Shown here piece by piece: positions 17,562 to 25,822 of a stretch of 64,000 nucleotides of DNA. Location: NCBI RefSeq assembly GCF_013373795.3, contig NZ_CP088022.1:3100001-3164000 (forward strand), given 5' to 3'. The position numbers and the translations under genes were made by a program. Origin of the DNA: Bradyrhizobium quebecense. Lineage in GTDB: Bacteria > Pseudomonadota > Alphaproteobacteria > Rhizobiales > Xanthobacteraceae. The notes beneath the pieces were generated by a model, which saw only the letters and a program-made list of their open reading frames with translations, was not told the origin of the DNA and did not search any database. How positions within the stretch are numbered: position 1 is the first letter of the stretch; each line of letters starts with the position of its first letter.

Positions 17562-18863
17562 ATGCAATTGACGCGCGAAGACCTGGTTGTCGGGGTCACA
17601 ATCCCTGGGTTCCTCGTCCTCAGCACCGCCTCGATGATCGCGTGCGGGCACGCGTTCCCGGCGATGCATGTCTGGCGCTCCGGCATCACTGCCGAGGCCA
17701 TCCTCGGCACCGCCGTCATGGCCGTCTTCATCCCGGCGTTCATCGCGGGCCGCTTCAGCTTCGGTTATCTGGTGAGCTTCGCGCTGCTCTCAGCGGTGTT
17801 CGGCTTCGTCTGGCTCAGCTTCTTCAGCGCGTTCGATTATCCGCATGTCATCGCCCGCTGGGCCATGATCGCCGCGCTGGCCGCCGCGATGATCCCCCTG
17901 ATGTTCCAGAATATGCCGGTTTGGCGGCCCGGCCTGTCCGAAACGGCGATCAAACGCATTGCGCTGCTGCTGCTGGCGTCGTCCTTGGCCGTGCTGGTCG
18001 CCGACATCTCGTACGGCGCCAATCTCGGCAACCCCTATGGCGCAGCCCGCAACGCCGTCACGCGGCCGGCGCTTTTGAATTATCTCACCGGGATCATGAT
18101 CGGCGCGGTCCTGCCTTATCTGTTCGCGCATTTCGCGTCGCGCAGGCAATGGGTGCAGGCCGCTTGCGTGTTGCTGTTTGCGCTTTGCTTCTATCCGGTC
18201 GTCAACAACAAGACCGTGCTGCTGTTGCCGATCTGGCTGCCGTTTCTGTTCTGGCTGTTCGGCCGGTTCACCCCGCGGCTGGCCACGGTGTTCGCATTCC
18301 TCATTCCCATGATCATCGGGCTCACGGCGTTCGCCGTGCTCGGCGCCGACAGGGATTACGTCGTGTTCAGCGCCATCAATCTGCGCTTCCTCGCAATCCC
18401 GTCGCTCGCCCTTGATCAATATGCCGACTTCTTCGCGCACCGCGACCTAACCCGCTTCTGCCAGATATCGGTCGTGCGACGGGTGACCACCTGCCCGTAT
18501 GGCGAGCTCGGCCCCGCGCTCGGAGCGATCTATCGGGACGGCAATTTCAACGCCTCCTTCCTCGCCACCGAGGGCATCGCGTCGGTCGGTCTTGCGCTTG
18601 CCCCAGTTTCGGCACTTGTGTGCGGCCTGATCCTGTCGGTGGGATCGATGGTCTCGCGGCACCTGTCGCCGCGCTTCATCGCGGTGTCCTCAGGCATCGC
18701 CGTTCAGGCCATCATGAACGTGCCGCTCACGACAAGCCTGATGTCGAACGGGATCGCGCTGCTGTTCCTGTTGTGGTGGCTGACGCCCGAATGGCGAGCG
18801 GAAGCTTCGCAGCATCAGCAACAGTCAACGCGACCCGTCGATGCCGTCGGTGTCGCGGCCTGA
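17562..18863 (+). CDS. Polytopic membrane protein, possible polysaccharide polymerase (Wzy-like)
   Basis: A 433-residue inner-membrane protein with about 10-11 hydrophobic helices. A hydrophilic loop at about residues 285-330 contains DQYADFFAHRDLTRFCQIS and CPYGELGPALG, followed by NFNASFLATEGIASVGLAL. That pattern (a large loop with an FAHxxLT-like motif, then NANFxATDG-like residues) is what I recall from O-antigen or exopolysaccharide polymerase-like proteins. A SAM methyltransferase gene lies convergent downstream. No other glycan genes are visible, so the polymerase role is tentative. Confidence 0.65.
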   Translation: MQLTREDLVVGVTIPGFLVLSTASMIACGHAFPAMHVWRSGITAEAILGTAVMAVFIPAFIAGRFSFGYLVSFALLSAVFGFVWLSFFSAFDYPHVIARWAMIAALAAAMIPLMFQNMPVWRPGLSETAIKRIALLLLASSLAVLVADISYGANLGNPYGAARNAVTRPALLNYLTGIMIGAVLPYLFAHFASRRQWVQAACVLLFALCFYPVVNNKTVLLLPIWLPFLFWLFGRFTPRLATVFAFLIPMIIGLTAFAVLGADRDYVVFSAINLRFLAIPSLALDQYADFFAHRDLTRFCQISVVRRVTTCPYGELGPALGAIYRDGNFNASFLATEGIASVGLALAPVSALVCGLILSVGSMVSRHLSPRFIAVSSGIAVQAIMNVPLTTSLMSNGIALLFLLWWLTPEWRAEASQHQQQSTRPVDAVGVAA

Positions 18864-18949
18864 TTTTTCTACGCCCTGCCCGCGGCACGACGCTGCGGCC
18901 TGAGAGATCGACAGCCGCGACCAAGCAACGCCGATACGACCCTGTGGCC

Positions 18950-19828
18950 TCACTTCTTTCGGAGAACGATGATGCTCTGATACGGTGAGATCCCGTTCAT
19001 GCCGACGTCAACGAGATCAAATCGGTCGGTCCAGTGCGTCTCGATGTACCGCTTGCTGATGATCGTCTCGCCGTAGGTCATTTCGCCATCGACCGGATAG
19101 CTTTGCGGATAGAAGTAGAATCCGTCCCGCGCCACAGTCTCGGCGATTTTTTGCTGATCCCAGCCGGGCAATTTGGCAATCGGCTCATAGAATGCGTATG
19201 CCGGCGGCCGAACGGTCAGAAGAAAGAGACCGCGATTCTCCAGAGAATCGTGAACCGCGGTCAGGCATGTGTCGCTTGCGGCAGGCGAGAGGTGCGTCCA
19301 GATCGATAACGCGTAAGCGACATCGAATTTCTGGTTGAACGGCAGACGTCTCGGCAGACTGTCCGACAACACGATATCGGCGCGCGGGTTGGAGCGTTGC
19401 GCGACCTGGATGATGCCCTTGTGCGGATCACACCCATGCAGATTGCGCAGTGGCACATCCTTCATGAAGTACCGGAGCACACTGCCCCAGCCGCAGCCAT
19501 AGTCCAGCACCGCGCATTCGGCGAACGGCTTATCCAGATGACGCCTGAGCTTATCGTGCAACAGGCGATAGGTTTCGATGACGGCGGCGCCGAGCTCCAT
19601 CCCGGAACGACCGCTCCAGTTTTTCTGGGTGCCAGCATCTGGTGGATCGGGAATGGCGGCCTTGATCGCCTTGAAGCCATCATATTCCTTCCAGAGCAGC
19701 ACGTTCCACAGATACGGATCGTCGATCCATTTGAGTGCGTCGTATACGGACTCTCCCCTTCGGCAGGCGGCGTCCGCTCTTTCCAGTTCGTCGTTGTAGT
19801 ATTCGTTCAGCCACGAACTCCAGTTCAT
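18950..19828 (-). CDS. SAM-dependent methyltransferase (class I)
   Basis: A 292-residue Rossmann-fold methyltransferase. Motif I is VLDYGCGWGSVLRYF at about residues 112-126, the motif II acidic residue lies in LHGCDPHKGI, and a post-motif FDVAYALSIWTHLS follows. The ATG at 19828 has GGAGG 7 nt upstream; a GTG two codons earlier is too close to that site. The N-terminal 100 residues (EYYNDELERADAACRRGE) are unlike small-molecule methyltransferases. Similar enzymes occur near glycan genes, and it is convergent with the Wzy-like gene. Substrate unknown. Confidence 0.8.
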   Translation of the reverse strand: MNWSSWLNEYYNDELERADAACRRGESVYDALKWIDDPYLWNVLLWKEYDGFKAIKAAIPDPPDAGTQKNWSGRSGMELGAAVIETYRLLHDKLRRHLDKPFAECAVLDYGCGWGSVLRYFMKDVPLRNLHGCDPHKGIIQVAQRSNPRADIVLSDSLPRRLPFNQKFDVAYALSIWTHLSPAASDTCLTAVHDSLENRGLFLLTVRPPAYAFYEPIAKLPGWDQQKIAETVARDGFYFYPQSYPVDGEMTYGETIISKRYIETHWTDRFDLVDVGMNGISPYQSIIVLRKK

Positions 19829-19834
19829 CGGCAC

Positions 19835-20434
19835 GCCTCCGTGTTAGGTTCGCTTCATCAGCCCTCGCCCACGCTCGCGTCGTTTGAATGTCCTGAACTG
19901 TCTTCACTTACTCCGGCAACTTTAAGACCCGTCGAGAGCGTGTGAGTTCCGGAAGATGGTGGAACCGCTGATGTCGTTTTTGCGCCATGGACGAGCGATC
20001 GCCGTCGCCGGGAGTGACAGCGACAGACCTCAACCGCAGAACTTGGATCTGTTCCGCCAGCTTCCATCGCACCGCCAGCGACAAGACGCTGAAGACGAAG
20101 CCGACGCATGCCGTCGCAGAACCCGTGTCGGCAACGTCGACCGCAATGTGGTCACATCGGATGACACACGCGCAGGCGCGGGAACCAGTTGATGGCCACT
20201 GTCGAGTGTGACGCCGGCGGCGCGACGGCGAGGATCGACAAGATAGCAAACATGATCGATCACAATGAGAAGGTGCGCGAGACTCGCAGTCCGGCAAACG
20301 TCGAGAGCACCCGCCGTTTCGACCACGCCCAGCTCATCGGGACGGACCTGCCCCGAGGCGCAAGAAACGCATTCCGGCGACCTCCCAAGAAATACTCTTG
20401 GGAACCGACATTTCTGCTAAGTCATTGAAATAAA
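19835..20434. other. Gene-poor stretch between the methyltransferase and tRNA-Asp
   Basis: About 600 bp with no convincing gene. Frames of 60-130 residues exist on both strands, but they are rich in Arg, Ser, His and Cys, lack ribosome-binding sites and match nothing I know. The stretch lies directly beyond the 3' end of tRNA-Asp, the side where integrating elements usually insert, so it may be decayed island DNA. I see no integrase remnant and no copy of the tRNA 3' end. Confidence 0.5.
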
Positions 20435-20511
20435 TGGCGCGAGAGACGGGACTCGAACCCGCGGCCTCCGCCGTGACAGGGCGGCGCTCTAACCAACTGA
20501 GCTACTCCCGC
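20435..20511 (-). tRNA. tRNA-Asp (GTC)
   Basis: A 77-nt cloverleaf on the minus strand. The acceptor GCGGGAG pairs with CTCTCGC (one G-U pair), the T-arm has GGTTCGAGTCC, and the anticodon GTC is at 20475-20477 with the loop closed by CCGCC/GGCGG. The CCA end is encoded (20435-20437). Confidence 0.97.
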
Positions 20512-20843
20512 GGATGCCGATCATCGGATTGATCCGCGCAGGAACGAGGGCATAAAGGCCCGCATCCCGATAGTCAAGCACGTTGCGGAGCCCTGCACAG
20601 CGCGGGCATTTTCGCGCCACCGGCGCGAGTTGTCGCCTGTTTTCAGGGGAAACGGCGTAGTCAGCAAAGCCCCGAATCAAATAAGGCCTGATACGTCTGG
20701 GTTTCCTGTGGCCGGGCCCGGCGCTGCCCGTTCCCCAGAACCGGCGGTTTCAGGACTTTTCCGGACGCATTTTCCCGACGCGAACGGCGCGCCATTCGCG
20801 TGAAAGCAGCAATCCAGCCATTCAGCAACGAGGAGGGCCACAC
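20512..20843. other. Intergenic region upstream of the HU gene
   Basis: 332 bp with no gene that I can support. It must contain the promoters for tRNA-Asp (minus strand) and for the HU gene (plus strand). I see no convincing sigma-70 hexamer pair. GAGGAGGGCC just before 20844 is the HU ribosome-binding site. Confidence 0.5.
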
Positions 20844-21143
20844 ATGGCGAAGAAAGCAGCGACCCCGGCGACGATCACGCTGAAGCACCTGGCGGCGGCC
20901 ATCGCCGAAGAGCAGGAGCTGTCCAAGAAGCAGGCCGAGGCGATCCTGACCGACATGGTCACCCGGATCACCAAGCACCTCAAGAAGGGTGAGCGGATTC
21001 GCATCGTCGGCCTCGGCATCCTCCAGGTTCGCAAGCGCGCCGCCCGCATGGGCCGCAACCCGGCGACCGGCGAGCAGATCCACATCAAGGCGAGCAAGAA
21101 GGTCGCCTTCCGCGCCGCCAAGGAGCTGAAGGAAGCCGTCTAA
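20844..21143 (+). CDS. HU family DNA-binding protein
   Basis: A 99-residue nucleoid protein of the HU/IHF fold. The arm signature GRNPATGEQIHIKASKKVAF (residues about 69-88) includes the conserved arm proline. An N-terminal extension AKKAATPATITLKHLAAAIA precedes the usual HU start. It binds and bends DNA without strong sequence preference. GAGGAGG precedes the ATG and a strong terminator follows. In many rhizobia an HU gene sits between lon and the tRNA-Val/tRNA-Asp genes; here it lies between the two tRNAs. Confidence 0.93.
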   Translation: MAKKAATPATITLKHLAAAIAEEQELSKKQAEAILTDMVTRITKHLKKGERIRIVGLGILQVRKRAARMGRNPATGEQIHIKASKKVAFRAAKELKEAV

Positions 21144-21172
21144 GGCTCTTAACCTTCCCGGTTTGATACCAG

Positions 21173-21217
21173 GCGCCATTCCGGCTCGTGACGCGGCCCC
21201 GGAATGGCGCTTTTCTG
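21173..21217 (+). terminator. Rho-independent terminator of the HU gene
   Basis: A 12-bp perfect stem, GCGCCATTCCGG with CCGGAATGGCGC, around a 14-nt loop, followed by TTTTCTG. Confidence 0.88.
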
Positions 21218-21305
21218 TTGTAGAATTATCGCTCGATGCGCTTTGCTGCCCGAACCAACTTCGCCTGAGCGTCTTATTCCCGTTCTCCATCCTTGCGCGG
21301 TCTTC

Positions 21306-22562
21306 ATGCTGGCACCGGCTCTCGACTTCAAGCACACCGTCACCGAGCGCTTCCTGCGCTATGTCGTGATCGACACCCAGTCCGATCCGGATTCGCCGAC
21401 CACGCCCTCCACCGAGAAGCAGAAGAATCTCGGCCGCCTGCTGGTCGCCGAGCTGCAGGCGATGGGCATATCCGATGCGCACCTCGATCCACACGGATAC
21501 GTCTATGCGACGATCCCGGCCAACACCGACAAGACGGTGCCGGTGATCTGCTTCTGCTCGCACATGGACACCTCACCCGACTGCACCGGCAAGAACGTCA
21601 AGCCGCAGCTCGTGAAGAATTATAGCGGCGGCGACATCGTGCTGCCGGCCGATGCCTCGCAGCTGATCCGCGCCGCCGAGCACGAAGCGCTGGCCGACCA
21701 GATCGGCAACGACATCATCACGACCGACGGCACCACCCTGCTCGGCGCCGACAACAAGGCCGGCCTCGCCGAGATCATGGACGCCGCGCATTTCCTGGTC
21801 ACCAACCCGCAGGTGAAGCACGGCACCATCAAGATCCTGTTCACGCCGGACGAGGAGATCGGCCGCGGCGTCGACAAGGTCGACATCAAGAAGTTAGGGG
21901 CCGATTTCGGCTACACCATGGACGGCGAGACCGCAGGCCACATCGAGGACGAGACCTTCTCCGCCGACGGCGCCAGCATCATCATCGAAGGCGTCGCGAC
22001 CCATCCGGGCTTCGCCAAGGGCAAGATGGAACACGCAATCAAGATCGCGGCCGCGATCGTCGATCGCCTGCCGAAGGACACCTGTTCGCCCGAGACCACC
22101 GAAGGCAAGGAAGGCTTTCTGCATCCGGTCGCAATCTCTGGGGCGCTGGAGAATGCGCGGATCGACTTCATCGTCCGCGATTTCACCGAGCAAGGCCTGA
22201 AGCAGAAGGAAGCGCTGCTCGAGAAGATCGTGCAGGACGTCATGAAGGGATATCCGCGCTCGACCTACCGCATGGAGGTCAAGCAGCAATACCGCAACAT
22301 GAAAGAGGTGATCGATCGTCACCCCCAGATCGTCGCCTATGCGATCGAGGCGATCGAGCGCGCCGGGCTATCGCCGGTGAAGACCTCGATCCGCGGCGGC
22401 ACGGATGGCTCGCGGCTTTCGTTCATGGGCCTGCCCTGCCCGAACATCTTCGCCGGCGAGCACGCATTTCATTCGCGGCTCGAATGGGTCAGCCGCCAGG
22501 ATATGGAGAAGGCCGTGCAGACCATCGTGCATCTGGCGATGATCTGGGAAGAGAAAGCCTGA
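21306..22562 (+). CDS. pepT: Peptidase T (tripeptide aminopeptidase)
   Basis: A 418-residue M20 family zinc aminopeptidase that releases the N-terminal residue from tripeptides in the cytoplasm. Metal and catalytic motifs visible are CSHMDTSPD (His, Asp), the bridging Asp in LLGADNKAG, FTPDEEIGRG (the catalytic Glu pair), MDGE, and the C-terminal His in FAGEHAFHSR. I chose MLAPALDFKH at 21306, because an upstream in-frame start would fall inside the HU terminator. The stop is directly adjacent to the stop of the convergent methyltransferase gene. Confidence 0.95.
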   Translation: MLAPALDFKHTVTERFLRYVVIDTQSDPDSPTTPSTEKQKNLGRLLVAELQAMGISDAHLDPHGYVYATIPANTDKTVPVICFCSHMDTSPDCTGKNVKPQLVKNYSGGDIVLPADASQLIRAAEHEALADQIGNDIITTDGTTLLGADNKAGLAEIMDAAHFLVTNPQVKHGTIKILFTPDEEIGRGVDKVDIKKLGADFGYTMDGETAGHIEDETFSADGASIIIEGVATHPGFAKGKMEHAIKIAAAIVDRLPKDTCSPETTEGKEGFLHPVAISGALENARIDFIVRDFTEQGLKQKEALLEKIVQDVMKGYPRSTYRMEVKQQYRNMKEVIDRHPQIVAYAIEAIERAGLSPVKTSIRGGTDGSRLSFMGLPCPNIFAGEHAFHSRLEWVSRQDMEKAVQTIVHLAMIWEEKA

Positions 22563-23414
22563 TCAGGCCCGCGCCGTTACGATCCAGATCGCGCCCGGCA
22601 GCGGCACGGAATCGCCCTTGACGAACGGCGCCAGCGCCTCGCGCATCGACGCGATGGCGGCGGAGCGAACCTCATCCGGGTGCCCTTCCAGCGCGCGGCT
22701 GGCCGGCCCGATCTCGAGCGCGCCCTGGATCGCCGCATCGATGCCGCGCCCGGTCGCAACATCGAGTTCGACCCGGCACGGCTCCATGGCAACGTCGGAG
22801 AAGCCGGCTTCACCGAGGATCCGCTTCACCCGGGATTCGGACGCGAATGAGAACGGACCGGGGTCTTCGGGACCAAGCTGCGGCAGCTTCGGCACGTGCT
22901 TGTAGACCGCCTGCAGCGGCGCCATGAAGAACGGATTTTCGCGCGGCTCCTGCCAGCAGGCGAAGGCGAGCCGGCCGCTCTTCCGCATCGCTTTGTGCAA
23001 ATTGGTGAACGACGCCACCGGATCGGCAAAGAACATCACCCCGAAGCGCGACGCCAGCAGATCGACGCTTTCGCCGGCGAACGGATAGATGGTGGCATCG
23101 ACCAGCGTGAATTCGACCGGCAATCCCTGCGGCGCGCTCTGCCGCGCCCGCGTCAGCATCGGCTCCGAGACGTCGACGCCGAGCACAAGGCCATCGGGCG
23201 CAACCTTTGCCGCCAGCGCGAAGCTCGAGGCGCCGCTGCCGCAGCCGACATCGACGATGCGCTCACCGGCCTTCGGCGCGGCGCGATCGATCAGGAGGTC
23301 GAGCACCGGCTGCAGCACGATATCCTGCGCGGCCTGCCTCGAGGCCCAGCGCTGACCGCCCGGCCCGTTCCAGTATGCAATCTGATCGGCGTTTTGCGGA
23401 TGGCCTGCGTTCAT
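22563..23414 (-). CDS. Class I SAM-dependent methyltransferase (UbiE-like)
   Basis: A 283-residue methyltransferase. Motif I is IVDVGCGSGASSFALA, motif II LVLGVDVSEPM, motif III ATIYPFAGESVDLLASRFG, followed by RKSGRLAFACWQ. The N-terminal NADQIAYWNGPGGQRWASRQ is characteristic of a common rhizobial subgroup annotated only as methyltransferase. No operon partner is apparent. Substrate unknown. Confidence 0.88.
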   Translation of the reverse strand: MNAGHPQNADQIAYWNGPGGQRWASRQAAQDIVLQPVLDLLIDRAAPKAGERIVDVGCGSGASSFALAAKVAPDGLVLGVDVSEPMLTRARQSAPQGLPVEFTLVDATIYPFAGESVDLLASRFGVMFFADPVASFTNLHKAMRKSGRLAFACWQEPRENPFFMAPLQAVYKHVPKLPQLGPEDPGPFSFASESRVKRILGEAGFSDVAMEPCRVELDVATGRGIDAAIQGALEIGPASRALEGHPDEVRSAAIASMREALAPFVKGDSVPLPGAIWIVTARA

Positions 23415-23456
23415 GCGATCCTAACCTTGTTGAGAAGCTTCAGTTATCTCATATTT

Positions 23457-23506
23457 GGGCATGATCTTCTTCGGAAAACCGCTTCGCACTTTTCCGGATC
23501 ATGCCC
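23457..23506. repeat. Palindromic intergenic repeat (REP-like)
   Basis: GGGCATGATC, then TTCTT, then CGGAAAA on the left, and TTTTCCGGATCATGCCC on the right, around CCGCTTCGCAC. The arms are complementary apart from a 5-nt bulge. The element touches the stop codon of the YCII gene. A palindrome of this wording (GCATGATC with CGGAAAA and CCGCTTCGCAC) is one I know as a dispersed repeat in Bradyrhizobium-group genomes. Confidence 0.75.
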
Positions 23507-23811
23507 TAGCAGCTCTCGCGCGTCGCAGCGCGCAGCATCGGCATCATCTGATAGGTGAATCCGGCATTGGCCCTGGTGACGGGATCGTTGGCGACGATCT
23601 CCTGCGGATCAGCCTCATCGGATAGTTGCAGCACGCCCAGTCCCCAGACGCCGGCGGGATCGGCCACCGGCCCGAAGATCAACGCCTTGCCGGCTTGCAG
23701 CAATTCGCCGCAGTAGGCGACATGCGCCTGCATGATTGCGGCTTCCTGCGCCGTCATGTCTTGCGGAAAGGTCGGGCGCGGTCCAGTCAATTTGCAGACG
23801 TAATATTTCAT
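23506..23811 (-). CDS. YCII-domain (YciI-like) protein
   Basis: A 101-residue cytoplasmic protein of the dimeric ferredoxin-like YCII fold: MKYYVCKLTGPRPTFPQDMT at the start, the conserved His in AHVAYCGELLQAGKALIFGP, and DPQEIVANDPVTRANAG near the end. The family includes dechlorinases and proteins of unknown role. I chose MKYYVC at 23811; the frame extends upstream only as a shadow of the next gene. It starts 22 nt after that gene's stop on the same strand. Confidence 0.85.
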   Translation of the reverse strand: MKYYVCKLTGPRPTFPQDMTAQEAAIMQAHVAYCGELLQAGKALIFGPVADPAGVWGLGVLQLSDEADPQEIVANDPVTRANAGFTYQMMPMLRAATRESC

Positions 23812-23833
23812 CGACCTGGTCCGCTCTCGAGGA

Positions 23834-24130
23834 TTATTTGGCGGCAGCGCTCGTGGGCTTGGCCTGCTTCGGCGCTGGGGTCGTCTTGGCGGCATTGGCC
23901 TTCGGCGCGGCCTGCCCGTCATTGCTGCGCGCAATGCCCCAAGGGTCGGTGGGCTTCTGGTCCGGCACGCCGCTGAGCGCGCGCTGGTAGGCGCGCTGCT
24001 GCCGCGCCTCGTTGGCCACATCCGACGGCGACTTCTCGATCTCTTCGCGATAGCGCTGAACATGGTCCTGCTGCGCCAATGCCGGTCCGGCAATCATGGT
24101 GAGCAGAAAAATCGCGGCGAGTTTGCGCAT
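23834..24130 (-). CDS. Small secreted protein with Ala/Lys/Pro-rich tail
   Basis: A 98-residue protein with a signal peptide, RKLAAIFLLTMIAGPALAQQ (likely cleavage after ALA). A polar helical region (RYREEIEKSPSDVANEARQQ) and a low-complexity tail KANAAKTTPAPKQAKPTSAA follow. Probably periplasmic. I recognise no named domain; PTDPWGIAR recurs in rhizobial small proteins as I recall. It may form an operon with the YCII gene 22 nt downstream. Confidence 0.75.
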   Translation of the reverse strand: MRKLAAIFLLTMIAGPALAQQDHVQRYREEIEKSPSDVANEARQQRAYQRALSGVPDQKPTDPWGIARSNDGQAAPKANAAKTTPAPKQAKPTSAAAK

Positions 24131-24374
24131 GCATCAAGTTCCCGGTTAGGCGCAGAGAATAGCATCGCGGCGGTGTCGGCATCAAACCTGAGCGGCAAGA
24201 ATGATGATGAGGGCAGTCATACTTTTGTCCGCCTCGGCTCTTTTTCGTGATGAACCAGTCCACCTACGCTCTTCGAGCTTCGGCGTGACAGCCTTCGCCC
24301 TGCGCCTCCGCGCAAGCGGGTGAATCCATCCGCAAAAGGCTGGCTTGCCGAGCTGTAGCCCGCAGGGCGAAGGC

Positions 24375-24451
24375 TGGTAGGCGGCGAGAGATTCGAACTC
24401 CCGACCCTCTCGGTGTAAACGAGATGCTCTAACCAGCTGAGCTAGCCGCCC
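24375..24451 (-). tRNA. tRNA-Val (TAC)
   Basis: A 77-nt cloverleaf on the minus strand. The acceptor GGGCGGC pairs with GCCGCCT (terminal G-U), the T-arm is GGAGTTCGAATCTC, and the anticodon TAC is at 24415-24417. CCA is encoded at 24375-24377. Confidence 0.97.
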
Positions 24452-24512
24452 GTACCTGCGCGCCTCTTTAGCCTCGCCCGCCCCTCGGGCGCAAGATAGC
24501 CAGGGTCGCAAA

Positions 24513-24568
24513 GCCTCAATCCGTAGGCCTCAATCCGTAGGCCTCGATCCCTGGGCTTCAATCCTTGG
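24513..24568. repeat. Four tandem 14-bp repeats
   Basis: Units read GCCTCAATCCGTAG (twice, identical), GCCTCGATCCCTGG and GCTTCAATCCTTGG. The array covers 56 bp. Its last unit includes the stop codon and final codons of the GFA-domain gene, so the array grew out of, or into, a gene end. Confidence 0.85.
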
Positions 24569-24962
24569 GCCGCGCCGGCAATCCCTTGAGATCATTGATC
24601 CAGGGCGCGGCGGAGCGGCACCAGATCTGGCTTCGCGGGGTCAATTCGCCGCGCTGACGAATGCTGCCCCAGCGGATGCCCCAATCGTCAGGACCGCCGT
24701 CCTCGCCGCTCGTGAACAAGGGGGAACCACAGTCGCCGCAAAAATGCTGGAAGCGGATCCGGCCGTTATCGCCCCGCTTGCCGTAAATCTTCGGCGCACC
24801 TGCGGTCAGCCGGACCTGCTCGGCGGCGCAGATCACCGTGACGCGATAGGGTGAACCAGTCAGCGCCTGACAGTCCGTGCAATGGCAAATCGACACCCGT
24901 TCGGGATCGATGTCGGCCTGATAGGTCACGGCCCCGCAATGGCATTGCCCGTCGATCCGCAT
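24558..24962 (-). CDS. GFA-family (glutathione-dependent formaldehyde-activating-like) zinc protein
   Basis: A 134-residue CENP-V/GFA fold protein. Zinc-binding cysteines are in GQCHCGAVTY, ICHCTDCQALTGS and HFCGDCGSPLF, the standard arrangement of the family. The enzymatic role of most members is unproven. I chose MRIDGQCHCG at 24962; the longer frame runs into the promoter region of the divergent gntR gene. Its 3' end lies inside a tandem repeat array. Confidence 0.88.
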   Translation of the reverse strand: MRIDGQCHCGAVTYQADIDPERVSICHCTDCQALTGSPYRVTVICAAEQVRLTAGAPKIYGKRGDNGRIRFQHFCGDCGSPLFTSGEDGGPDDWGIRWGSIRQRGELTPRSQIWCRSAAPWINDLKGLPARPKD

Positions 24963-25078
24963 CTGCGTTCTCCCAATTCGGCGTCGTGCAACAAAGGCGG
25001 TCGCCAAGAGGTCGTTCCCGGGATGCGGCCAGCAAGGTCTCCGGAACACCGTCGGTGCCCCGTTGAGACAATACTGGC

Positions 25079-25103
25079 ATCCCAAAACGGGATTGTTTGG
25101 GAT
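25079..25103. promoter_or_regulatory. Operator-like inverted repeat upstream of gntR-MFS
   Basis: ATCCCAAA and TTTGGGAT form a perfect 8-bp inverted repeat with a 9-nt spacer. Just downstream TTGG-GATA-CCAA is a second, shorter dyad, and TGGGATA occurs twice. It sits 50-75 bp before the gntR start, in the region shared with the divergent GFA gene. Confidence 0.5.
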
Positions 25104-25152
25104 ACCAATCTGGGATATGTCGGCATGACCGTCCTCCCACCGGCAGACCGCC

Positions 25153-25821
25153 ATGTCGCAGATGCTTCAGATCCACGACCAGCTCCGGGAGATGATCCTC
25201 TCTCTCGACCTTGGCCCCGGCGAGCGGCTGACCGAGCGCTGGCTCGAGAGCCGGTTCGAGGGATCGCGCACGCCGATCCGCGCCGCGCTGGTGCGGCTCG
25301 AAGGCGAAGAGCTGGTCCGCCGCGACGGCCGCAACTGGATCGTCGCACCGATCGACCTCGGTGAGCTGGAGGCGCTGGCCGAGTTCAGGATTCCGCTGGA
25401 GACGACGGCCGTCCGCCTCGCCTGCGCGCGGGCGAGCGCGGCCGACATCGCCGGCGTCGAAGCGATGCTGGATGCCTGCCAGTCCGGCGCGCCGCGCGAG
25501 GAATGGCACCGCGTCGGCACCGATTTCCATGTCGAGATCGCGCGTCTCTCCGGCAATCCCTTCATCGTCAAGGCGATCGCCGGCGCCATGACCCGGCTGT
25601 CACGGGCGCGCTGGCTCGAAGTGTGGACCGAGCCCTCGCGCGAGCAGGCCTGGCGCGAGCACCGGCGAATTCTCGGCTTCATCAAGGCCAACGATCCGGA
25701 TTCTGCCGCGCGCGAAGCCGCCGACCACATCACCGACACCCGCGATCGCCTGCTGCGTTCGCTCAACGAGGATCGCCGCGGCCTGCGGGCGCGCGGCTTC
25801 GCCGTCATCGGGCTGCGCTGA
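25153..25821 (+). CDS. GntR-family transcriptional regulator (FCD subfamily)
   Basis: A 222-residue regulator. The N-terminal winged helix includes IHDQLREMILSLDLGPGERL, SRTPIRAALVRLEGEELV and RRDGRNWIVAPI. The C-terminal FCD all-helical domain has the metal-binding pattern seen in DFHVEIARLSGNPF and the final His in AADHITDTRDR. FCD regulators usually sense small carboxylates. It ends 1 nt before an MFS gene, so the pair is almost certainly co-transcribed. Confidence 0.92.
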   Translation: MSQMLQIHDQLREMILSLDLGPGERLTERWLESRFEGSRTPIRAALVRLEGEELVRRDGRNWIVAPIDLGELEALAEFRIPLETTAVRLACARASAADIAGVEAMLDACQSGAPREEWHRVGTDFHVEIARLSGNPFIVKAIAGAMTRLSRARWLEVWTEPSREQAWREHRRILGFIKANDPDSAAREAADHITDTRDRLLRSLNEDRRGLRARGFAVIGLR

Positions 25822-25822
25822 C

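Noticed and set aside
19908..20297. A 129-residue minus-strand frame beside tRNA-Asp.
   Set aside because: Arg/Ser/Cys-rich, no ribosome-binding site, no recognisable pattern; kept only as a gene-poor region.
24513..24568. Tandem repeats considered as a CRISPR fragment.
   Set aside because: Units are contiguous with no spacers, only 14 bp long, and no cas genes are present.
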